A stretch of DNA of 64,000 nucleotides from Pseudomonadota bacterium (GTDB lineage Bacteria > Desulfobacterota > Syntrophorhabdia > Syntrophorhabdales > Syntrophorhabdaceae): the NCBI GenBank assembly GCA_026388315.1, contig JAPLKA010000055.1, positions 168,891 to 232,890 of the forward strand, given 5' to 3'. The notes below the pieces were generated by a model that was not told where the DNA came from, ran no database searches, and worked only from the letters and a program-made list of their open reading frames with translations. The position numbers were made by a program, and so were the translations under genes. Shown piece after piece: positions 43,333 through 52,696 of the stretch. Numbering within the stretch: the stretch's first letter is position 1; each line of letters opens with the position of its first letter.

Positions 43333-45891
43333 TCAGAACTTTACCCGTTTGTAGAAGAACCTTTTTGCCACCTCTGCTGAAATGATATAGAGCATGACAA
43401 TAAGAAGGAGCGTCAAAAGGTATGGGAGTGGTATCGGTGCAAATCCTAAGAGTGTTCCGATAGGGGTATAAGGGAAAAGGATTGTAACTACAGCGACGAG
43501 GAGAGTGGCTGTCAGCAAAGCCTTGCCCGGCTTGCTTTTCAGGAAAGGTCCCCTGGTTCGGACGACCAGCACGATCATTGATGCAGAGATAACAGATTCT
43601 ATGAACCAGCCAGTCCTGAATTCTTCGACCGATGCATGGAGGATGAGAAGAAGGACACCGAAGGTCAGATAGTCGAAAACCGAGCTAAGTAAACCGAAAA
43701 CAAGCATAAAGTTGCGGATGAACTTGATGTTCCATCTCCGGGGCTGACTGAGCATCTCCTGATCAACGCTGTCAGTGGCGATTGCCATCTCGGGAAAGTC
43801 GGTCAATAGGTTCGTAAATAGAATTTGTTTCGGAAGGAGAGGAAGGAAGGAAAGAAAGAGTGAGGCCCCTGCCATGCTGAACATGTTGCCGAAGTTGGCG
43901 CTTGTGGCCATGAAGACATACTTGAGGGTATTTGCGAAGGTTTTCCTGCCCTCCAGCACACCGTTTGCCAGGACACGGAGGTCCTTTTCAAGAAGTACGA
44001 TATCAGCCACCTCCTTGGCCACATCCACCGCGCTGTTTACCGAAATCCCTACATCTGCGGCATGTAAGGCGGATGCGTCATTGATACCGTCTCCCATGTA
44101 TCCGACCACATTTCCCGATTTCCTCAGGGCAAGGATGATACGCTCTTTTTGATTCGGCTCAATCTCAGCGAAGATATCCACGTTGTTGACCCTCTTCATC
44201 AGAGCTTCATCACTCATCTCACGAATACTGGCACCGTTTAGTATACTACGGTTCGGGAAGCTCATACGCTCAGTCATACTGGCGGCGACAAGCTCGCTAT
44301 CTCCGGTGATGACCTTCAGCGTGACACCCGATTCCTTGAGGGTTTTAATAATTTCGATGATGCCCTCCTTGAGGGGGTCAAAGAAGACGAGGAAACCGAG
44401 AAAGGTCATATGGACCTCATCGCCTTTTGTCATGAAAAATTGAGAACCCATGTCCTTGTATGCGAGACCCAGGGTCCTGAAACCCTTGTTGCTCAAATCG
44501 GTGAACTGCTGATTGATTTTCTCCTGAAACGCCCCTATGTCAGTAACCTGCCCACCTGGCATTTCGACGGTCGAACACACAGCGAGCACGTTTGAAAGGG
44601 CACCTTTTGTTACTATGAGATGGGTATTGTCCTTCGCCACAAGTATGGTCAGACGTTTGCGGATAAAGTCGTAGGGCACTTCGTCAAGCTTGCTCACACG
44701 CGAGAGGTCGAACTGTCGGTGCTGGCGGATTGCCTCATCAAGAGGGTTTGTAAAGCCTGTTTCGTAGGAGGCATTGATGTAGGCGTAGAGAAGGGTTTTT
44801 TCGCTTTCCTGGCCCTCTGTGTCGAGGACGGAGTGCAACTGCACCAGGCCCTCGGTCAAGGTACCCGTTTTATCGGAACAGAGGACATTCATGCTTCCGA
44901 AGTTTTCGATCGATGCAAGCCGCTTTACGATAACCTTCTGGTCAGCCATCCGTTTCGCCCCATGGGCAAGGTTGATGCTGATAATGGCCGGCAGAAGCTG
45001 AGGTGTAAGCCCTACCGCCAGGGCAAGGGAAAAGAGGAACGACTCCAGTACCGGCCGGTGGAAATATACGTTGATGGCGAAGATCGCTATGATGAGTATC
45101 AGGGTGACCTCTAACAGGAGGTAGCCAAAACGACTGACGCCACGTTCAAACTCCGTCTCAGGCGGCCTGAATTTAAGCTGTTCAGAGACCTTGCCAAACT
45201 CTGTATCCTTCCCGGTATGTACAACAACTGCCTTCCCATCGCCGCTTACGACGTGGGTGCCCATGAAAAGTATGTTTGTTCTTTGGCTGAGAGAGGTTGC
45301 CTCGTTAAGTATCCCTGCTTCCTTGTCCACCGGGAAGGTCTCCCCGGTCAGTGTTGCCTCATCAACAAAGAGGTTCTTGGATTCAAGGATCAGGCAGTCG
45401 CCGGGGATGATGTCTCCAGCGTTCAACATGACAATATCGCCGGAAACTATTTCCTCAACCGGTACCTCCTTGAAATCTCCATCACGAAGTGTCGTTGCCT
45501 TGACCTGGACAATGGAAAGTAATTTCTGAACTGCATTGACAGCCCCACGTTCCTGCCAGAAACCGAGTAAGCCGCTAACCAGGACTATTGCCAGTATGAT
45601 CAGTGCATCGGTGACGTCACGGAGTACAAAAGAGAGCCCTGTTGCAAAAAGTAATATGATAATGATCGGGCTTTTGAACTGTGCGATGAGAAGAGCGAGT
45701 GAATCATTTCGCTTCTTTGGTTTAAGGGTATTATAGCCGTAGACACGAAGCCGTTTTTGTGCCTCGGTCAGGGTCAAGCCGTCAAGTGTTGTTTGAAGGC
45801 GGGTAAGCAAGGTATTTGGGGACAGCGCCCAAAAGGCGTGCAATCCATTTGTTGCTTTGATCATACGTAAATCATTATAGTTTCTCCACAT
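43333..45891 (-). CDS. mgtA: Magnesium-translocating P-type ATPase, MgtA-like
   Basis: An 852-residue P-type ATPase of the inner membrane. Seen: the phosphorylation motif VLCSDKTGTLTEG, the TGE motif (DEATLTGETFPVDKEAG), nucleotide-binding and hinge motifs (GYMGDGINDASALHAADVGISV), and a C-terminal bundle of helices. The segment VGLTPQLLPAIISINLAHGAKRMADQKVIVKRLASIENFGSMNVL is the MgtA/MgtB (P3B) signature. It probably imports Mg2+. At 852 residues it is slightly shorter than E. coli MgtA. No mgtL-like leader or riboswitch was recognised upstream. Start ATG 45891 is used; ATG 45864 is possible, and neither has a good ribosome binding site. Confidence 0.85.
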   Translation of the reverse strand: MWRNYNDLRMIKATNGLHAFWALSPNTLLTRLQTTLDGLTLTEAQKRLRVYGYNTLKPKKRNDSLALLIAQFKSPIIIILLFATGLSFVLRDVTDALIILAIVLVSGLLGFWQERGAVNAVQKLLSIVQVKATTLRDGDFKEVPVEEIVSGDIVMLNAGDIIPGDCLILESKNLFVDEATLTGETFPVDKEAGILNEATSLSQRTNILFMGTHVVSGDGKAVVVHTGKDTEFGKVSEQLKFRPPETEFERGVSRFGYLLLEVTLILIIAIFAINVYFHRPVLESFLFSLALAVGLTPQLLPAIISINLAHGAKRMADQKVIVKRLASIENFGSMNVLCSDKTGTLTEGLVQLHSVLDTEGQESEKTLLYAYINASYETGFTNPLDEAIRQHRQFDLSRVSKLDEVPYDFIRKRLTILVAKDNTHLIVTKGALSNVLAVCSTVEMPGGQVTDIGAFQEKINQQFTDLSNKGFRTLGLAYKDMGSQFFMTKGDEVHMTFLGFLVFFDPLKEGIIEIIKTLKESGVTLKVITGDSELVAASMTERMSFPNRSILNGASIREMSDEALMKRVNNVDIFAEIEPNQKERIILALRKSGNVVGYMGDGINDASALHAADVGISVNSAVDVAKEVADIVLLEKDLRVLANGVLEGRKTFANTLKYVFMATSANFGNMFSMAGASLFLSFLPLLPKQILFTNLLTDFPEMAIATDSVDQEMLSQPRRWNIKFIRNFMLVFGLLSSVFDYLTFGVLLLILHASVEEFRTGWFIESVISASMIVLVVRTRGPFLKSKPGKALLTATLLVAVVTILFPYTPIGTLLGFAPIPLPYLLTLLLIVMLYIISAEVAKRFFYKRVKF

Positions 45892-45964
45892 CTTTTATGC
45901 AATGGTTTGTATAGCGTGCCAATCACTGTAATCGTAATTTAACTTGTTTTTTTACTTTGCTGCA

Positions 45965-46516
45965 TCAGGCAGCGTGCCTTTTCACCCATGCGACATACCT
46001 GTCCATCCAGTTCTGCAAGAATTGCTTGCTGTCTGCACCGATATTACCGGCCTCGTCAAACAACCCATCCTTTACCTGGATGAATGCTTCGGGTTGGCCA
46101 AGCGTCGGTACGTCCAGATACGCGAGAACGTTGCGCAAATGCTGTTGTGCCATGGCCGTGCCGATGACACCGATAGAAGCGCCCAAAACACCAGCCGGCT
46201 TCCCAGCCCATGCGCTCTGGCCATAAGGACGCGAAGCGTGGTCGATTGCGTTCTTGAGCACACCAGGTATCGAACGGTTGTATTCGGGCGTAACGAACAG
46301 AAGGCCCTGGGCGGCCTTGATTTCGATCTTCAGCCGTTTGACGGACTCGGCCTGGTTCGCATCGTCGTCCTGGTCGTAGAGCGGCAAGTCGCCGATTTGT
46401 ACCTGCTTGAACGAGAACTCCGAGGGCGCCAACTTTACAATGGCGTTAGCCAGCTTGCGGTTGAATGAATCCTGACGAAGGCTGCCTACGATAACGGCAA
46501 TTTGGTATTTGCTCAT
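45965..46516 (-). CDS. NADPH-dependent FMN reductase (ChrR/YieF-like)
   Basis: A 183-residue flavodoxin-like quinone/chromate/azo reductase. GSLRQDSFNRKLANAIVKLAP binds the FMN phosphate, and PEYNRSIPGVLKNAIDHASRP is the family signature for the flavin ring. GVIGTAMAQQHLRNVLAYLDVPTLGQPEAF is typical of the ChrR group. It would reduce quinones by two electrons and so limit oxidative stress. A good ribosome binding site (AAAGGAGA) precedes ATG. Its base composition looks richer in G+C than neighbours, and the gene stands alone, so acquisition from another lineage is possible. Confidence 0.9.
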   Translation of the reverse strand: MSKYQIAVIVGSLRQDSFNRKLANAIVKLAPSEFSFKQVQIGDLPLYDQDDDANQAESVKRLKIEIKAAQGLLFVTPEYNRSIPGVLKNAIDHASRPYGQSAWAGKPAGVLGASIGVIGTAMAQQHLRNVLAYLDVPTLGQPEAFIQVKDGLFDEAGNIGADSKQFLQNWMDRYVAWVKRHAA

Positions 46517-46989
46517 GATGATCTCCTTTTAAAGGTTATAGATGTTAGATTTCCTTCAGTATCCTATTTTCCCCGGGGCGGCACCATCTCCCCGCTTTCG
46601 TATGCCATCGAGGTGTCCGGAAGATTTCCCCAACTCGGCAGGTGCTCCCTGAATATCATTGGAAAAGTAATATGCTCCTTTTCATAATTCTCCTGCAATT
46701 TTATCTAATTTACAAGTCAAAATACTATTACAGAATTACTTATTCCCCCCCATCCCATTGTCCCGCCTTCGGCAGGATTAAATCGTACGGGATATATCGA
46801 TTGCGAATATCGGCAGTGATTCAGTGAATAGTGAACAGTTAAAGGCATTTTATCAAGCTCACTGTCATCCCCCCGTTCGGGGACAGGAGTCTTTTGCCAT
46901 ATTTTAAAATCCTTGAAATTTTAATCTTATCTTCCACAACCTGACTCCTGCTTCAGCCCACGTAGGCTAAAGTCTGCGACTACTATTCA
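46517..46989. other. Gene-free repeat-rich stretch
   Basis: 473 bases between the reductase and the ParB-like fragment. The left half shows nothing recognisable. The right half is the 178-bp element described separately, with CTGTC/GACAG plus CCCC/GGGG hairpin (46862-46886), the inverted pair CAGGAGTC (46884-46891) / GACTCCTG (46943-46950) and a CTTCAGCC...GGCTAAAG hairpin near 46950. Confidence 0.6.
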
Positions 46990-46999
46990 CTATTCACTG
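46822..46999. repeat. MITE-like element A bounded by inverted CAGTGAATAGTGAA
   Basis: A 178-bp segment whose ends are a perfect 14-bp inverted repeat, CAGTGAATAGTGAA at 46822-46835 and its complement at 46986-46999. The interior is rich in smaller hairpins. The right end supplies the stop codon of the ParB-like fragment, as if insertion had cut that gene. The same termini bound element B at 52497-52664. Confidence 0.6.
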
Positions 47000-47325
47000 T
47001 TTCTAAGATCGGGGCAATCGAGGTTGGCAGCGAAGAGATGCCCTTGTGAAACAGGGAGATTTTCCTGCCGAATAGCAGCCTGAATTTCAGGAGGAAGTTT
47101 TAAAAGTGAAATTGTGCGAGACATTGTCCGTATTGACTTTCCGGAGATATCAGCGATGACGGACAATGTGTCCGTCACTTCCTTCAATACGGAGTCGGGC
47201 TTGAGGTTGTAATTCATTAACTCGTTCATAACTCCGGCCACATCGTAGTTTTTATCAGGTAATTTTACCTGAACATATGCCAATATCCCTTTGGCCTGAT
47301 CCATGGAAGGATGCCCGTTGAGCAT
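46990..47325 (-). pseudogene. Truncated ParB/Spo0J-like partition protein fragment
   Basis: A 111-codon frame whose last half (IRTMSRTISLLKLPPEIQAAIRQENLPVSQGHLFAANLDCPDL) matches the central helix-turn-helix region of ParB-like proteins (RTVSRLLRLLKLP.E.Q.ai..g.Ls.GHa..L pattern). The N-terminal ParB nuclease-like domain with the GERR/box II motif is missing. The C-terminus ends in NSE-stop created by the GAATAGT repeat of element A. The start ATG 47325 lies on the arm of a 10-bp inverted repeat (CGTTGAGCAT 47316-47325 / ATGCTCAACG 47354-47363). Both ends thus look cut, and a functional partition protein is unlikely. Confidence 0.55.
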
Positions 47326-47421
47326 AGAGCGTAAAGAAACCGTTCAATGTTTTATGCTCAACGTTGAACCTTATATTTGCTTATGGTTTAGCAGAAAGAA
47401 ATGGCGCAAAAAGGTTGCCGC

Positions 47422-47955
47422 TTACCAGGTGCGGCTCAGTCTGATACCTTGATATTTCTGATCGCCTTCTGCCTGAATGTTCCAACCCTTGTATGGCCGG
47501 GTAAAAAGATAGCTGCTCGCGATGCCGATAGCTGCCCCGGCCAACACATCGTGCGTGTAATGGTCTTTTGCCTCAACCCTGCTCACGGCGACAAAGGTTG
47601 CAGCAGCATATGCCGGTATGCCGTATCCCCAGCCATAACGTTTGCGCAAGAACTCAGCCGATGAGAAGGAAAGCGAGGTATGCGCCGAAGGAAAGGAATG
47701 ACTGTCTCCGTTGGGGGCAGATTCAGTTACCGTGTATTTCAAACCGTAGGTAATGGCGGCTGTGAGCGCCACCGACTCCACCAGTTGCAGCGCGCCTTGG
47801 CCATCCTTAAAACCGGCGGTTAATCCCGCCGCAGTGGCCGGTAAAAGAAGGGTGAGAACCTCGCCGGCCGCCTCAATGCTGTTGCCCGAGTGAACGCCGG
47901 TGCCGGTTACGAGACAGAATAGCATTCCAATTACCAGAGCCCTTAACCCGATCAT
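47422..47955 (-). CDS. PAP2-superfamily phosphatase-like membrane protein
   Basis: A 177-residue protein with an N-terminal signal or membrane segment and several short helices. PAP2 motifs 2 and 3 are present: SFPSAHTSLSF (PSxHTS, with the catalytic His) and SRVEAKDHYTHDVLAGAAIG (SR-x5-H-x3-D). Motif 1 (K-x6-RP) reads KYTVTESAP, so the usual Arg is Ala. It would hydrolyse phosphatidate, undecaprenyl diphosphate or a similar lipid phosphate on the periplasmic side if active. The motif 1 change makes activity uncertain. GGGGG precedes ATG by 4-5 bases. The gene stands alone. Confidence 0.82.
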   Translation of the reverse strand: MIGLRALVIGMLFCLVTGTGVHSGNSIEAAGEVLTLLLPATAAGLTAGFKDGQGALQLVESVALTAAITYGLKYTVTESAPNGDSHSFPSAHTSLSFSSAEFLRKRYGWGYGIPAYAAATFVAVSRVEAKDHYTHDVLAGAAIGIASSYLFTRPYKGWNIQAEGDQKYQGIRLSRTW

Positions 47956-48123
47956 TTTACCCCCATTGACCCAAAATTTAGTATTACCCAGACTATCATA
48001 GAAGACCCCCGGATGAAAAGTGAAATCACGAATTCTGTCTCAAGTAAAAGGACCGCCACATCCGGATTTGCTGTGGTCAGGGCACTATCCTGCATGCCGT
48101 TGTTAGTTGTAATTTTTCTTTTC

Positions 48124-48504
48124 TTAATTGTTTTTCCTGGTTTTTCTGTACTCCTCCAGGACCTGCTTCATCCACTCGTCACAACGTGATTCTTTTCCTT
48201 CCTCCGTCCTGATCAGGTATGGTTTACCTGTCTGAACGCTCTCAGTGGCAGCAAGCCGGATAAAATCTTCGGGGGTTACGATCTTATCCTTGAAATACTG
48301 ACGCTTGGTATTCATGTGATATGATGCCTGTTTGCCAGTGTAGGATTGACCGTTCCGAATAAAGGTATAATCGGATTTGGCAACGAAAGCCAGCAGATAA
48401 GCAATTGTCTCGTCTGTATTTTTCTGAGGTCTCATATCTTCGGCAAGGACCATAGTCGCAGCAAGAACAATTGCGATGGCAATAATAATGAAGTTTCTGT
48501 TCAT
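48124..48504 (-). CDS. Exported DUF5329-like protein
   Basis: A 126-residue protein with a signal peptide (MNRNFIIIAIAIVLAATMVLA). Its mature part has IAYLLAFVAKSDYTFIRNGQSYTGKQASYHM, FIRLAATESVQTGKPYLIRTEEGKESRCDEWM, a pattern I associate with the DUF5329 family of small exported proteins. Function unknown. The ribosome binding site AGGATAA precedes ATG. It is divergent from the glycosyltransferase gene, with about 190 bases between, so a shared regulatory region is possible. Confidence 0.7.
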   Translation of the reverse strand: MNRNFIIIAIAIVLAATMVLAEDMRPQKNTDETIAYLLAFVAKSDYTFIRNGQSYTGKQASYHMNTKRQYFKDKIVTPEDFIRLAATESVQTGKPYLIRTEEGKESRCDEWMKQVLEEYRKTRKNN

Positions 48505-48696
48505 ATTTTATCCTGTGCTAATCAAAATCGGCCGGTGCTGATACAATTATTTTATACCAAATATCACAAATGTTATTGTGAAATCAACCTGGACACGAAA
48601 AAAATGTATGCCTTCATCCGGGTAACGTTCTCGTCAGCTTTTTTATGCTATACTATCGGCGAAAGAGAAAACCCTCAGCTAAAAAGGAAAACAGCT

Positions 48697-50394
48697 ATGA
48701 CCGATAAAAAGAATGATATGCTAAAATATTTGATACTGCTTTTAATTGTAGCGATCCCGCTCTTTTCTCTGGGTATTTCCAACCACGGACTCTGGACAGC
48801 CGATGAGCCGAGGGTTGCGGAGATTGGCCGGGAAATGGCAGAAACAGGCAACTGGGCCGTTCCGACGTTGAACCGGAAGCCCTTTCTTGAAGAGCCTCCT
48901 CTCTACTATGGAACTCTGGCGCTCACTTTCAAGGCCTTCGGGGTTTCCGATAAAGTGGTGCGAATCCCATCCGCCGTCTTCGCTTTCACATCTGTTCTCG
49001 TTATTTTCTTCACGGCAAATCTCCTCTTTGGTTCGAGGGTTGCCCTCCTCTCCGGACTTATCCTTGCCACAACCGGGGAATACTTCCGGGTAGCCCATTG
49101 GGTCATAGTAGATGGCGCTCTTACATTCTTTGTTATGTGCGCCATGGGTCTTTTTATTGCAGGATATCTTTCCGGGAGTAACAGGAGGAAGCTTCTCTGT
49201 TACGTCCTCCTCTATGTGTCATGTACATTTGCCTTCTACACGAAAGGATTCATCGGCATCGTCATACCCGGACTGACCATCCTCGTCTTTCTGGCAGTAG
49301 AAAGAAATCTCAGGGAACTTTTTAAGATGCGGCTGTGGCTTGGTGTCCTTATTTTCATTATTATGACCCTTCCCTGGTTTGTTGCTCTCTGGCAGCAGGC
49401 CGGTATGGAACATCTCAAGGTCTTCTTCGTGCATAACCATCTGCAGCGGTTCCTTCCTGCCGGCATGGCCGGGAGCATTTCCGGAAGTGTATCGGGGCAC
49501 CACAGCCCTTTCTACTACTACCTCACAGGGTTTCCGACCGGTTTTCTCCCCTGGAGTATCCTGCTTGTGCCGGTTTTTTATTATGCCTTTTCAAAACCCG
49601 GTCAATTAAATACTGCCAATGCTGCATCGCAAAAAGGCCGTCTATTCGCGAAATGCTGGTTCCTTTCAGGCATCATCTTTCTGAGTATTGCGTCGACGAA
49701 ACGGACGCTTTATCTCATGCCTATCTTCACGCCTATGGCCATGCTCACCGCAGCCTATATCAATTCCACTATGACACCCCAGGGGCTGAACAGGGTCGGA
49801 AAGGTCTTCCTCTGGGCTTTTGATGTGTTTTTACTTATCATAGGCCTTGCTCTGATGCCCGCCTATTTCTCTATGAAGAAGGTGTTCCTCACCGGTGTCT
49901 CCGGTAATTTCTTCGCTGCGGTCCTTGTTGTTTCCATACTTGTCACGGCAATCTCTCTTGCAGGGGTCTGGTGCCTTTACCGTGGGAATCTCAAAAAATA
50001 CTGGATTTCAATCAATCTCTCGATCATTATTGTGCTGCTCTTTGCCCTGATAGCCATAGTTCCCATCCTGGATGGTCACAAGAGCTTCGTTCCTTTCTCC
50101 CGTCAGGTCATGGCTACCGTACCAGCCGATCAGCCGCTTTATGCCTATCAGCCCGATGAAACCTTGCGGGGCGCTGTACCTTTCTACACAGGGCGTTACG
50201 TCATTGAAATTGAGGAACTCGGGAATGATCTTCTCAAAAAAGAAGAACCTTTCTTTATCATGATCAGGGATAAGAAAGACGAAATGGAAAAGAAATTATT
50301 GTCCACAGGCAAGTTCTCTGTTCTGGTGAAGCAAGAGATGGGAACAGACCGGACACTCGTGCTTCTCTCAAACAAACAATACAGAAAACCGTAA
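48697..50394 (+). CDS. ArnT-like membrane glycosyltransferase (GT-C/PMT family)
   Basis: A protein of about 565 residues with some twelve membrane helices. The GT-C opening HGLWTADEPRVAEIGREMAETGNWAVPTLNRKPFLEEPPLYYGTLAL contains the acidic pair and conserved Arg of the ArnT/PMT family, whose periplasmic loop takes sugar from undecaprenyl phosphate. FFVHNHLQRFLPA...GHHSPFYYYLTGFPTGFLPWSILL is the second family segment. It may glycosylate lipid A, another lipid or a protein. The frame is open 117 codons further upstream, but ATG 48697 with AAGGA 8 bases before it starts the conserved region. No arn genes are near. Confidence 0.85.
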   Translation: MTDKKNDMLKYLILLLIVAIPLFSLGISNHGLWTADEPRVAEIGREMAETGNWAVPTLNRKPFLEEPPLYYGTLALTFKAFGVSDKVVRIPSAVFAFTSVLVIFFTANLLFGSRVALLSGLILATTGEYFRVAHWVIVDGALTFFVMCAMGLFIAGYLSGSNRRKLLCYVLLYVSCTFAFYTKGFIGIVIPGLTILVFLAVERNLRELFKMRLWLGVLIFIIMTLPWFVALWQQAGMEHLKVFFVHNHLQRFLPAGMAGSISGSVSGHHSPFYYYLTGFPTGFLPWSILLVPVFYYAFSKPGQLNTANAASQKGRLFAKCWFLSGIIFLSIASTKRTLYLMPIFTPMAMLTAAYINSTMTPQGLNRVGKVFLWAFDVFLLIIGLALMPAYFSMKKVFLTGVSGNFFAAVLVVSILVTAISLAGVWCLYRGNLKKYWISINLSIIIVLLFALIAIVPILDGHKSFVPFSRQVMATVPADQPLYAYQPDETLRGAVPFYTGRYVIEIEELGNDLLKKEEPFFIMIRDKKDEMEKKLLSTGKFSVLVKQEMGTDRTLVLLSNKQYRKP

Positions 50395-50561
50395 GAATTG
50401 GTGACCCTTATCCTTTAAAGAATTAAGAGTAACACCCCATAACGAACTATGGAGGAAAAACATATTTAACTAACCGATCTTACAGAACAAAACAGACTTT
50501 ATTACGTATAGCGCGATAAAACTCCCTTGGCACAAGAAACGAGAGAAACCAGAGAAACTAT

Positions 50562-51482
50562 CTACGTTGTTACTGCTGAGTAAAACTTAAAGCTGTCCCG
50601 CCCCATATTTTTCACAAAAAACATGGCGATGTCTGCGTTTTTTACAAGCTCCTCGCAAGTCTCACCATCTTCAGGGAATATTGAAATGCCAATACTGGCC
50701 GTAATGGAAAGCTCATATCCATCAATAGATAAAGGGGAATGGAATGCCTGAAGAAGTTTCTCTGCAACCTGGGCAGCATTTTCTTTTCTGATAATGCCCG
50801 GTAACAATATAACGTATTCGTCATCGCCAAAACGTCCAATGGTATCGCCTTTTCGCAGATACTTTGTTAATATTTTGCCTGTTTCCTTCAGGAGGAGATC
50901 CCCCACATTATACCCGAATTTGTAATTAACGTCTTTAAAGGCATCGAGATCAAAAAAGAGCACTGCAAGCCTTTCTCTGTTGCGCTGGGCATGGATAAGG
51001 GCTAAAGCGAGACGGTCACTAAACAGGATACGATTGGGAAAACCTGTAAGAAGATCGTGGGTTGTCTTATGCGCAAGTTCCGTCTCGTGTTTTTTCCAGC
51101 GTAAAATGTCTTTGATCGTCAGGACAGAGTAGGCAATTGATTTTTTATCGTCTTCTACGGTCTTTACATTGATTTCGCAATGGAAGGATGATTTGTCCTT
51201 TTTCGATAATTCCCATTCAAATATGAGTGGTTTTCTTACTTGTACCGCATGGTGAAGTTTTTTGAGAAATGATCTGTAGCTTTCTCCGGAAGTGTGTATG
51301 ATAGAGAGGGTTTTGCCGATGACATCTTTGCGTTTTTTAAAATTGAATATATTTAAAAAGGCCTGGTTGCAGTAAATGATCGTTTCTGAACTGTCGCAAA
51401 GGATGAGCGCCGCTGTGCTGTTTTCGCATAGCAATTCCGTATAAAAATTGTTGTTTTGGTCTTCTGCGATGGCCCTTGCCAT
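50562..51482 (-). CDS. PAS-GGDEF protein (diguanylate cyclase-like) with GDDEY signature
   Basis: A 306-residue cytoplasmic regulator. Residues about 15-135 form a PAS domain (ENSTAALILCDSSETIIYCNQAFLNIFNFKKRKDVIGK). A GGDEF domain follows: HDLLTGFPNRILFSDRLALAL, VLFFDLDAFKDVNYKFGYNVGDLLL, and the catalytic signature reads GDDEY instead of GGDEF. An RxxD inhibitory site (RKGD) lies five residues upstream. Substitution of the second glycine may weaken or abolish c-di-GMP synthesis; the rest of the active site (DLDAFK) is intact. ATG 51482 is chosen because a strong AAAGGGAGGGGG ribosome site precedes it, although the frame is open 22 codons further. Confidence 0.85.
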   Translation of the reverse strand: MARAIAEDQNNNFYTELLCENSTAALILCDSSETIIYCNQAFLNIFNFKKRKDVIGKTLSIIHTSGESYRSFLKKLHHAVQVRKPLIFEWELSKKDKSSFHCEINVKTVEDDKKSIAYSVLTIKDILRWKKHETELAHKTTHDLLTGFPNRILFSDRLALALIHAQRNRERLAVLFFDLDAFKDVNYKFGYNVGDLLLKETGKILTKYLRKGDTIGRFGDDEYVILLPGIIRKENAAQVAEKLLQAFHSPLSIDGYELSITASIGISIFPEDGETCEELVKNADIAMFFVKNMGRDSFKFYSAVTT

Positions 51483-51611
51483 TGTTCCCCCTCCCTTTGT
51501 CAGCGATTGCCCCGCAACGTACTGCGGGGTAGTTCGTTTCTTCTGCATATTGTGCTACCCATATTCTTTAAAATAACTCTAATAACATAAAATTGCAATA
51601 AAATTAGATGC

Positions 51612-52394
51612 TTAAAACTTTATTGATATTCCGCCGGTAAAGGTAAGGTCATATCCCGGATCATTCAAGTTGCGCTTTACGCCCAGATTGAGATCAATTC
51701 TGTCTGAAAGTGAGTAAACGAAACCACCCAGAAGAAAAACAGGATCGATGCAGGAGTCTGTGTCAGGGCTTGTGTCAACCCCGATATTTCCTACAATTTT
51801 GAATTTTTTAGTGATCTTCCATTCCCCTGCAAAGGATGCGTGCAACAGGTTCTCTCTCGCATCATACATGGCCTCATTTCTCAAATAGCCAAGATTCAAA
51901 TGAAATGCAGCATGTTTGAACTCTTTCGTGCCGATGAAATAGAGCCTGTATCGCACCTCTCCGGTTCCAAGCCTCACGTCCCCGCCGCCAAAACCTTTTG
52001 TATAATCACCGGTGGGAATAAAAATGCCCGGTTTAATTGCAAGGCTCAGACCATTTTTATCTTCGTAGAAGCGCCATTTCAATTCTATCAAAGTGTCAGT
52101 GATACCCTCCGGTGAGCTTGTATTTCCTAAATTATCAATCTGGAAGTTCTGATACCCTGAAGAGACGGTAAGGTCGATATTGTCTTTAATCCCGTAATCT
52201 AATTCCACCGTTATTGATTTTTTGTTTACAGTTACACCTTCATCATCGTCATGGGAATATTCTCCGCTCAGTTCAAGCAGGTATTTTCCTGTCCCCTGTG
52301 TGCTTGTATCATCGGTAATCAAAGGCCGTCCGGCAAAGGCGGTTCCGGAGAACGTGAGAATGGTCAGAAGCATAATGAGTATACTAACCGGCAT
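51612..52394 (-). CDS. Outer-membrane beta-barrel, Phenol_MetA_deg-like (paralogue)
   Basis: A 260-residue exported barrel. A signal peptide (MPVSILIMLLTILTFSGTAFA) is followed by GRPLITDDTSTQGTGKYLLELSGEYSHDDDEGVTVNKKSITVELDYGIKDNIDLTVSSGYQNF and alternating strands ending in GGISIKF with a terminal Phe, as expected for an outer-membrane protein. It shares the RP(L/F)(I/V)TDD opening with the protein at 29723-30463. The family is annotated as a putative transporter in phenol degradation; actual function is unknown. It stands alone. Confidence 0.75.
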   Translation of the reverse strand: MPVSILIMLLTILTFSGTAFAGRPLITDDTSTQGTGKYLLELSGEYSHDDDEGVTVNKKSITVELDYGIKDNIDLTVSSGYQNFQIDNLGNTSSPEGITDTLIELKWRFYEDKNGLSLAIKPGIFIPTGDYTKGFGGGDVRLGTGEVRYRLYFIGTKEFKHAAFHLNLGYLRNEAMYDARENLLHASFAGEWKITKKFKIVGNIGVDTSPDTDSCIDPVFLLGGFVYSLSDRIDLNLGVKRNLNDPGYDLTFTGGISIKF

Positions 52395-52496
52395 CTTGCC
52401 TTTATTAAGCCTTTATGAGCAGTTTTTTGTCAAACTGTTTTTTCTTTTTTCAAAACTCTTTTTCTTGATTAAACAACGCTGAAACTTTATATTAAG

Positions 52497-52664
<168 letters not shown>

Positions 52665-52696
52665 CAGTTAAGATACGAGTAACGGGAGTTGAAGAT

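Noticed and set aside
43096..43380. 94-codon plus-strand frame after the OprM-like gene
   Set aside because: Overlaps the real gene's end, no ribosome site, no domain, biased composition.
47316..47363. 10-bp inverted repeat considered as a terminator or attachment site
   Set aside because: 28-base loop, no T-run, and no matching direct repeat nearby; kept only as a feature of the ParB fragment.
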